Shown here one piece after another: positions 42,977 through 49,392 of a DNA stretch of 49,392 nucleotides. The stretch's first letter is position 1. Every line of letters starts with the position of its first letter. This DNA comes from Pseudomonadota bacterium (GTDB lineage: Bacteria > Pseudomonadota > Gammaproteobacteria > Xanthomonadales > Rhodanobacteraceae), in assembly GCA_028873095.1 (NCBI GenBank), contig JAGWMU010000002.1, positions 1 to 49,392 on the forward strand, in the 5' to 3' direction. A program made the translations under genes and the position numbers. The notes under the pieces were generated by a model. That model was not told the DNA's origin, searched no databases, and saw only the letters and a list, made by a program, of their open reading frames with translations.

Positions 42977-43603
42977 ATCGGGTAGGGAGCCGGAATACTC
43001 CGGCCCCCTCCCACACCACCGTACGTGCGGTTCCGCATACGGCGGTTCCCGTCTGCCATGTAGTTCATGCGAACTTCGAGGCCTTGAGCTTGTTTCGTTC
43101 GTCGTGTCGCCTGTCGTCCTATGGACACCCCAATCACCTTCCGGACTTCCGGCCCGTCCAGCTCTGACCAAGGCTCCCGGCTTGCACCGGAACTTCTGCC
43201 CAAGACGCGCAGAGAGCACGCGTGACTTACCACTCGTGACAGGTTCGGCCCTTCGGTCATACCGCACCTACTATGGCCTCTGCTGACTTCTCGCTCCGCC
43301 TTGCGGCGTTGCCCTTTCAGGCACGAGGCGAGATCTCCCCGGGTATGACGCACCTGCCTTCCCGCTTATGCCTGTCGGATATACGCCGTGTCGTTCCGTG
43401 CAAGTACTGGGCTTTGGCCTTCATGGCTGCCTCACCCCAACACGTCGCCTCGTATCCGCTTCTTGTTCATCAGGCCAGCGTTTTGCCTCGGGCTTCCTTC
43501 AGACGACCAGTCACCCGATCGCCCTTGCCTCTGGCTAATCCTTCCCCTTGCCGGGTGGATAGAGGACTTTCACCTCCAAGCAGGTGCGCCCTGCCGGGCG
43601 CAC
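42977..43603 (-). mobile_element. Group II intron lacking an intron-encoded protein (627 nt)
   Basis: 5' end GTGCGCCCGGCAGGGCGCAC...GGTGAAAGTCC...TTAGCCAGAGGCAAGGGC; domain V hairpin at 43015-43046 (ACCGCCGTATGCG-GAAC-CGCACGTACGGTGGT with 2-nt CG bulge); domain VI-like stem with bulged A ending CCCTACCCGAT. No RT ORF. Confidence 0.87.
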
Positions 43604-43607
43604 CACG

Positions 43608-43632
43608 AAAAAACCCGCACAGGGCGGGTTTT
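43608..43632 (-). terminator. Rho-independent terminator after tRNA-Cys
   Basis: Minus: AAAACCCGCCCTGTGCGGGTTTTTT. Confidence 0.82.
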
Positions 43633-43658
43633 CGGGGCCGGTGAAGGCCATTGCGCAA

Positions 43659-43732
43659 TGGAGGCCAAGGTCGGAATCGAACCGGCGTACGCGGCTTTGC
43701 AGGCCGCTGCATGACCACTCTGCCACCTGGCC
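43659..43732 (-). tRNA. tRNA-Cys (GCA)
   Basis: GGCCAGGTGGCAGAGTGGTCATGCAGCGGCCTGCAAAGCCGCGTACGCCGGTTCGATTCCGACCTTGGCCTCCA; anticodon loop CTGCAAA. Confidence 0.97.
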
Positions 43733-43813
43733 ATTGCTTGGCGCGTCACGACCGTGACGATCGCAACTTGCCTTGAAAAACAAAACCCCGGCAAACCGAG
43801 GCTTTGCGAAAAC

Positions 43814-43889
<76 letters not shown>

Positions 43890-44005
43890 ATCGGAGCCGC
43901 GAATCATAGCAGAACGCAATCGGATGTGAATAGCCGACGCGCCACGTGCCGAGCCGGCCCGGACACCATGCCGCGCAGGCGCGACCGGCCATGGGCCGAA
44001 ACGGC

Positions 44006-44030
44006 AAGGCCCCGGACGAGCCGGGGCCTT
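44006..44030. terminator. Strong GC hairpin between the two tRNA-Gly genes
   Basis: AAGGCCCCGG-ACGAG-CCGGGGCCTT perfect 10 bp stem; could be a terminator, attenuator or processing signal. Confidence 0.5.
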
Positions 44031-44040
44031 GAATGCAAAC

Positions 44041-44116
<76 letters not shown>

Positions 44117-44187
44117 ATCGGAGCCGCGCATTCTAATACGGGAATGCCAATGGTCAAGCCCGTATCGGGCAAATCGCGCCGCCGCCG

Positions 44188-44799
44188 TCACGCATCGCCG
44201 CTGCCATGCGGCTTCCGCGGCAGGTCGCCGCGCAGCATCGGCCATGCGGCGCGCAGGTAGTACAGGCCGGACCAGATCGTGAGCACGCCGGCGATCACCA
44301 GCAGGGCCTCGCCGATGTGGTACAGGCGCAGCGCCGAGGCGGCCTTCTCGTGCTGCACGATCAGCACCACCAGGGCAACCATCTGCATCACCGTCTTGAG
44401 CTTGCCGATCAGGGCAACCTTGACGGTGGCGCTCATGCCGATCTCGGCCATCCATTCGCGCAACGCCGACACGCTGATCTCGCGCCCGACGATCACCGCC
44501 GCGGTGATCGCCATCAACACGCCCGACCAGTTGCCGCTGGGGTGCGACTGCACCAGCAGGAACAGGGTCACGGTCACCATCAGCTTGTCCGCGACCGGGT
44601 CCAGAAACGCGCCGAACGCCGAAGTCAGGTTCATCCGCCGCGCCAGGTAACCGTCCAGCCAGTCGGTGAAGGCGGCCAGCACGAAAACGATCGCGGCCGT
44701 GATGTTGTGCCCCGGAAACGGCAGGTAGAACACCGCCACCATCACCGGCAGCAGCGCGACGCGGAACAGGGTCAGCCAGGTTGGCAGGTTGATGCGCAT
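44188..44799 (-). CDS. pgsA: CDP-diacylglycerol-glycerol-3-phosphate 3-phosphatidyltransferase
   Basis: FTDWLDGYLARRMNLTSAFGAFLDPVADK (DGx2ARx8Gx3Dx3D). Confidence 0.95.
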   Translation of the reverse strand: MRINLPTWLTLFRVALLPVMVAVFYLPFPGHNITAAIVFVLAAFTDWLDGYLARRMNLTSAFGAFLDPVADKLMVTVTLFLLVQSHPSGNWSGVLMAITAAVIVGREISVSALREWMAEIGMSATVKVALIGKLKTVMQMVALVVLIVQHEKAASALRLYHIGEALLVIAGVLTIWSGLYYLRAAWPMLRGDLPRKPHGSGDA

Positions 44800-44866
44800 G
44801 ATTCGATCCATCTGTTTGCCGCAGTGTCGCATGCCATGGCTCGAGGCATGCAGGTATGCCGGGGAG

Positions 44867-46708
44867 TCAGCCATGCAGGCTGGCATAGATCCGCAAGGCC
44901 AGCCCCCGATCGATGCCCTTGACCTGCATCAGTTCCTCGACGCCGGCGCTCTCCACCCCGGCCAGGCCGCCAAAAGCCTTGAGCAGCGCCGAGCGCCGGC
45001 GCGCACCGATGCCCGCCACCTCCTCCAGCACGCTGCGCTCGCGCGCCTTCTCGCGCCGCTTGCGATGCCCGCTGATGGCGAAGCGATGGGCTTCGTCGCG
45101 CACGGCGGCCACCAGATGCAACGCCGGCGACGACGAGCCCGGATGCAGCTCGCGCCCCGGGCTTCCCGGATCCACCCGCGCCAGCACCAGGGTTTCCTCG
45201 CCGGCACGGCGGCCCGGCCCTTTCGCCACGCCGACCACCACGATGCCGTCGGCGCCGAGTTCCTTCAGCACGTCCAGCGCCTGCGCCACCTGGCCGCTGC
45301 CGCCGTCGATCAGCAGCAGGTCGGGGCGCGCACCTTCGCCTGCGGCCACCTTGCGGAAGCGCCGGGTCAGCGCCTGATGCATCGCTGCGTAGTCGTCGCC
45401 GGGAGTGATGCCGGCAATGTTGAAGCGACGGTAATGCGATTTTTCCGGCCCTTCGGGCCCGAACGCCACGCACGAGGCGACGGTCGCCTCGCCCATCGTG
45501 TGACTGATGTCGAAGCACTCGATGCGACGCGGCGGCGCGGGCAGATCGAGCACTTTGCGCAAATCGTCGAAGCGCGCGCCGAGGGTTTGCCGGCTGGCCA
45601 GGCGCGCGGTCAACGATGCCTGCGCATTGCGTTCGGCCATCTGCAGGAATTGCGCGCGCTCACCGCGCACGCTGGCTTTCAACGCCACCGCGTGGCCGGC
45701 CTGCTGGGCCAGCACGTCGGCCAGGATCGCCTGATCGGCGATCGGTTCACCGAGGATCAGCTCGCGCGGCACCGGCCGCTCCAGGTAGTACTGCGCGACG
45801 AATTGCGCCAGCACGTCGGCCGGCTCGGCATCCAGCGGCAGGCGAGGAAAGAAGTCGCGCGTGCCCAGGCTGATGCCGTTGCGGAAAAACAGCACGCTGA
45901 CGCAGGCCATGCCCGATTCGATGCGGCAGGCGATCACGTCCATGTCGGCGCTGGCGCCCTGCACATGGTGCTGCGCCTGCAGCCGGCGCAGCGCGGCGAC
46001 CTGATCGCGCAGGATCGCCGCACGCTCGAACTGCAGCGCCTTGCTGGCCTGCTCCATCGCCTCGGCCAGCTCGTCGATGACCGCATCACTGCGCCCTTCG
46101 AGAAACATCTGCGCGTGGCGCACGTCGCGGCGGTAATCGTCCGCGCCGATCAGCTGCACGCACGGCGCCGTGCAGCGGCCGATCTGGTGCTGCAGGCAGG
46201 GCCGCGAGCGGTTGCGGAAATAGCTGTCCTCGCACTGGCGAACCTTGAACAGTTTCTGCATCAGGCTGAGGCTTTCGCGCACCGCCCAGGTACTCGGATA
46301 CGGCCCGAAATAGCGTCCCGGCAGATTGCGCGCGCCCCGGTGGAAGGCCAGCCGCGGATAGTCCTCGCCATCGGACAGGTAGATGTACGGATAGCTCTTG
46401 TCGTCGCGCAGCAGGATGTTGTAGCGCGGCTTGAGCGACTTGATCAGCTGCGACTCGAGCAGCAGCGCCTCGCCTTCGGTGCGCGTCACGGTGATCTCGA
46501 CGCGGGCGATCTGCGCCACCATCGCGGCGATGCGCGGCTCCATCCGCGGCTTCAGGAAGTAGCTGCCGACGCGCTTCCTGAGATTGCCGGCCTTGCCGAC
46601 GTAGAGCAACTCGCCGGCCGCGTCGAAATGCCGATAGACGCCGGGCGAAGATGTGAGCGTGCTGACGAACGCCTTGCCGTCGAAGGGTTGGGGTTGCGCG
46701 GGCTGCAT
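44867..46708 (-). CDS. uvrC: Excinuclease ABC subunit C
   Basis: SSPGVYRHFDAAGELLYVGKAGNLRKRVGSYF (GIY-YIG); RRIECFDISHTMGEATVASCVAF; C-terminal HhH. Confidence 0.97.
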   Translation of the reverse strand: MQPAQPQPFDGKAFVSTLTSSPGVYRHFDAAGELLYVGKAGNLRKRVGSYFLKPRMEPRIAAMVAQIARVEITVTRTEGEALLLESQLIKSLKPRYNILLRDDKSYPYIYLSDGEDYPRLAFHRGARNLPGRYFGPYPSTWAVRESLSLMQKLFKVRQCEDSYFRNRSRPCLQHQIGRCTAPCVQLIGADDYRRDVRHAQMFLEGRSDAVIDELAEAMEQASKALQFERAAILRDQVAALRRLQAQHHVQGASADMDVIACRIESGMACVSVLFFRNGISLGTRDFFPRLPLDAEPADVLAQFVAQYYLERPVPRELILGEPIADQAILADVLAQQAGHAVALKASVRGERAQFLQMAERNAQASLTARLASRQTLGARFDDLRKVLDLPAPPRRIECFDISHTMGEATVASCVAFGPEGPEKSHYRRFNIAGITPGDDYAAMHQALTRRFRKVAAGEGARPDLLLIDGGSGQVAQALDVLKELGADGIVVVGVAKGPGRRAGEETLVLARVDPGSPGRELHPGSSSPALHLVAAVRDEAHRFAISGHRKRREKARERSVLEEVAGIGARRRSALLKAFGGLAGVESAGVEELMQVKGIDRGLALRIYASLHG

Positions 46709-46769
46709 GCGGGCATTCTAGTGCAGCAGGCAACCGCCAGACGCCCCGGAGCGGATCCGGGCGGCGGCC

Positions 46770-47549
46770 TCACGCGTGCGTGCGCAACCATTGCTCGGCG
46801 CGTTCGAGATCGGCCGGGGTATCGATGCCGGGCGGGAACGGCTCGGGCGTGAGCCGCACGGCAATCGCGTGGCCGTGTTCCAGCACCCGCAGCTGTTCCA
46901 GCGACTCGGCCTGCTCCAGCGGGGTACGGCTGAGCGCGGTGTAGCGCGCCAGGAATCCGGCGCGGTACGCATAGATGCCGATGTGCCGCAGGAACGGCGT
47001 GCCGGCTGGCAGCGCATGCCGGTCGGCGGCGAACGCATCGCGCGCCCACGGCAGCGGCGCGCGGCTGAAATACAGTGCCCGCCCGTGCGCCGACCGCACC
47101 AGCTTCACCACATTCGGATCGAACAGTTCGGCGGCGTCGTGGATCGGCGTGGCCAGGGTCGCCACCGGCACGTCGTCATCGGCCAGTGCCTGCACCACGG
47201 CGCGGATGCCCGCCGCCGGGGCGAACGGCTCGTCGCCCTGCAGGTTCACCACGATGACGTCGTCGGCCCAGCGGTAATGCGCCGCGCATTCGGCCAGCCG
47301 GTCGCTGCCCGAGGCATGGTCGCCGCGCGTCATGCAGATTTGCACGCCGCGCTGCCCCGCCAATGCGTCGGCGATGCGCGGATCGTCCACCGCCACCACC
47401 ACCTGGCTGGCGCCGGCCTGCAGCGCGCGCTGCGCCACCCGCACCACCAGCGGCACGCCGCCGATCTCGCGCAGCGGCTTGGCCGGCAAACGGGTCGAAC
47501 CGTAGCGGGCGGGTATGGCGACGATGAAATCGGGTGCGGCGTTCGGCAT
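46770..47549 (-). CDS. kdsB: 3-deoxy-manno-octulosonate cytidylyltransferase
   Basis: [46 protein letters not shown]. Confidence 0.96.
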   Translation of the reverse strand: MPNAAPDFIVAIPARYGSTRLPAKPLREIGGVPLVVRVAQRALQAGASQVVVAVDDPRIADALAGQRGVQICMTRGDHASGSDRLAECAAHYRWADDVIVVNLQGDEPFAPAAGIRAVVQALADDDVPVATLATPIHDAAELFDPNVVKLVRSAHGRALYFSRAPLPWARDAFAADRHALPAGTPFLRHIGIYAYRAGFLARYTALSRTPLEQAESLEQLRVLEHGHAIAVRLTPEPFPPGIDTPADLERAEQWLRTHA

Positions 47550-47612
47550 GGGCAACCTCGTGGCGGAGCAGCAAGCATGTGCTGCCGGGACGTGGTCGGG
47601 CAATCGATCGGT

Positions 47613-48920
47613 TCAGTCGACCGCCCGCAACGCGAAACCGCAGCCGTTGGCCAGCTCCAGGAAACCCGGGAACGAGGTCGCGACGTGCGAACAGTCATGG
47701 ATCCGAACCGGGCCGCCGGCGACCAGCCCGGCCACCGCGAAACTCATCGCGATGCGATGGTCCAGATGGCTTGCCACGCTGCCGGCGCCAAGCCGGCCGC
47801 CGCGGATGATCGCACCGTCCGGCGTTTCCTCGATGGCGGCGCCGAGCGCGCGCAGGCCGGCGGCCATGGTCGCGATGCGGTCGGACTCCTTCACCCGCAG
47901 CTCGGCGGCACCGCGGACGAGCGTGCTGCCGCTGGCCACGGCGGCGGCGATGAACAGGGCGGGAAACTCGTCGATCATGTCCGGCACCAGCGCTTCGGGC
48001 AGTTCGACGCCATGCAGCGGCGCATGGCGGACGACGAGATCGCCCACCGGCTCGCCGCCGCTTTCGCGCTGCCGCTCGACGGCGATGTCCGCGCCCATCA
48101 GGCGCAGCGCCTGCAGCAGTCCGGTGCGGCGCGGATTCAGGCCCACCGCCGGCAGGCGCAGTTCGGAACCGGGCACGATGCTGGCGGCGACCAGGAAGAA
48201 CGCCGCCGAGGAGAAGTCGGCCGGCACGTCCACATCCGTGGCATGCAGCACATGGCCGCCGTCGAGACTGGCGTGCCCCGGCTCGAAGCGGATCGGCCAG
48301 CCGAATGCGGCGAGCATGCGTTCGGTGTAATCGCGGGTCGGGTGCGGCTCGACGATCGCGGTTTCGCCCTGCGCATACAGGCCGGCCAGCAGCAGCGCCG
48401 ACTTCACCTGGGCGCTGGCCACCGGCAAGGCGTAGCGAATGCCGCGCAACGGCTGCCCCCCATGCACGTGCAGCGGCGGCAGGCCCTCGCGGGTATCGAT
48501 CCGCGCACCCATCTGCGCCAGCGGGTCGGTCACCCGGCGCATCGGCCGTTTCGACAGCGAGGCATCGCCGACCAGGGTGCTGTCGAAGGCCTGCCCGGCC
48601 AGCAGGCCGGCCAGCAGGCGCATGCCGGTACCGGCATTGCCGCAATCCAGCGGCTGCGACACGCCGCGCAGGCCATGCAGGCCGACGCCGTGCACCACGC
48701 GTTCGCCGGCGGCCGGGGTCTCGATACGCACACCCAGTTGCGCCAGCACGGCCGCCGTGGCGCGGGTGTCCTCGCCCTCCAGGAAACCGCGAATGCGCGA
48801 ATCCCCCTCGGCGATCGCGGCCAGCATCAGCGCACGGTGCGAGACGGATTTGTCTCCCGGCACCTGTACTGTGCCGCGCAGGGGCCGCCCTGGTTGGCTG
48901 CTCCAGTCGAGTCGGTTCAA
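47613..48920 (-). CDS. aroA: 3-phosphoshikimate 1-carboxyvinyltransferase
   Basis: VPGDKSVSHRALMLAAIAEG; LDCGNAGTGMRLLAGLLAG. Confidence 0.97.
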   Translation of the reverse strand: MNRLDWSSQPGRPLRGTVQVPGDKSVSHRALMLAAIAEGDSRIRGFLEGEDTRATAAVLAQLGVRIETPAAGERVVHGVGLHGLRGVSQPLDCGNAGTGMRLLAGLLAGQAFDSTLVGDASLSKRPMRRVTDPLAQMGARIDTREGLPPLHVHGGQPLRGIRYALPVASAQVKSALLLAGLYAQGETAIVEPHPTRDYTERMLAAFGWPIRFEPGHASLDGGHVLHATDVDVPADFSSAAFFLVAASIVPGSELRLPAVGLNPRRTGLLQALRLMGADIAVERQRESGGEPVGDLVVRHAPLHGVELPEALVPDMIDEFPALFIAAAVASGSTLVRGAAELRVKESDRIATMAAGLRALGAAIEETPDGAIIRGGRLGAGSVASHLDHRIAMSFAVAGLVAGGPVRIHDCSHVATSFPGFLELANGCGFALRAVD

Positions 48921-48983
48921 GCAGATTTCTCCCGGCAGAATTTCTTCAGGCGCGGCGATGCAACACGGCGGCCGCGCGCCACG

Positions 48984-49392
48984 TCAGGGCAACGCCACCG
49001 GATAGGAGCCCAGCACGCGCACCGTCGCGGCCGACTGGCCGATTTCCTGCACGGCGGCCTGCAACGGCGCCTGGTCGACATGCCCGGAGACATCGATGAA
49101 GAACGCGTATTGCCACTTGCCGGTATGCGCCGGCCGCGATTCGATCCGGTTCAGGCTGATGCCATGCTTGGCGAACGGGCTGAGCACGTCGTACAAGGCT
49201 CCCGGCTTGTCGTTCACGGTGATCAGCAGCGAGGTACGGTCGTTGCCGGACGGCGGAAACAGCGAGCGGCCGATCACCAGGAAGCGGGTGGTGTTGTCCG
49301 CGCGATCCTCGATGCCCTTGGCCACGGTCTTGAGGCGGTAGACTTTTCCGGCCGACTCGCCGGCGATCGCCGCGGCGTCGTCGGCATGCCGC
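48984..49392 (-). CDS. pheA: Prephenate dehydratase (P-protein) C-terminal ACT region, truncated at window edge
   Basis: VAKGIEDRADNTTRFLVIGR...GNDRTSLLITVNDKPGALYDVLSPFAKHGISLNRIESRP; open to the last base of the window. Confidence 0.9.
   Translation of the reverse strand, partial: RHADDAAAIAGESAGKVYRLKTVAKGIEDRADNTTRFLVIGRSLFPPSGNDRTSLLITVNDKPGALYDVLSPFAKHGISLNRIESRPAHTGKWQYAFFIDVSGHVDQAPLQAAVQEIGQSAATVRVLGSYPVALP

Noticed and set aside
42730-43353. 207 aa minus-strand ORF spanning the intron and yerC upstream region
   Set aside because: Reads through structured intron domains V/VI and the his promoter; not a credible protein or RT remnant.
43273-43714. ORFs such as MASADFSLRLAALPFQARGEISPGMTHLPSRLCLSDIRRVV... 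resembling widely annotated hypothetical proteins
   Set aside because: They are translations antisense to group II intron RNA and tRNA sequence, a common annotation artefact.
44789-46852. 687 aa plus-strand ORF antisense to uvrC
   Set aside because: Antisense shadow; uvrC is certain.

Overview
GC-rich gammaproteobacterial chromosome segment. Gene content and synteny suggest Xanthomonadales/Rhodanobacteraceae (inference). Most of the window is housekeeping: aceBA with a divergent LysR gene, parE, nbaC, ubiB/ubiJ, arfB, a TruC-like pseudouridine synthase, mtnBDC, a yerC/trpR-like regulator plus hisGDCBHAF-IE, uvrC-pgsA-tRNA-Gly-tRNA-Gly-tRNA-Cys, kdsB, aroA and the end of pheA. Accessory content: (1) the left edge appears to be the end of an integron cassette array, with a ~60 bp aadA-like attC at 259-318, a cassette ORF on each side (one runs off the window and is missing from the ORF track), and a 1180 bp IS3-family (IS407-like) element with 4-bp ACGT target duplications; removing it in silico joins the GGDEF-EAL gene in frame to the cassette ORF. 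(2) A five-gene, fully start/stop-overlapping minus-strand operon (HEAT-repeat membrane protein, processive GT2 synthase, TPR + YaiO-type beta-barrel, LTA-synthase-like sulfatase, GH18-like secreted protein) looks like an uncharacterised synthase-dependent exopolysaccharide system; it is my best candidate for an undescribed system. (3) A 627 nt group II intron without an internal ORF lies just after the tRNA-Cys terminator and upstream of the his operon. (4) GTAG-headed REP/BIME elements occur at three loci, one of them splitting hisF from hisIE. All calls come from reading sequence and translations; no database search was run.
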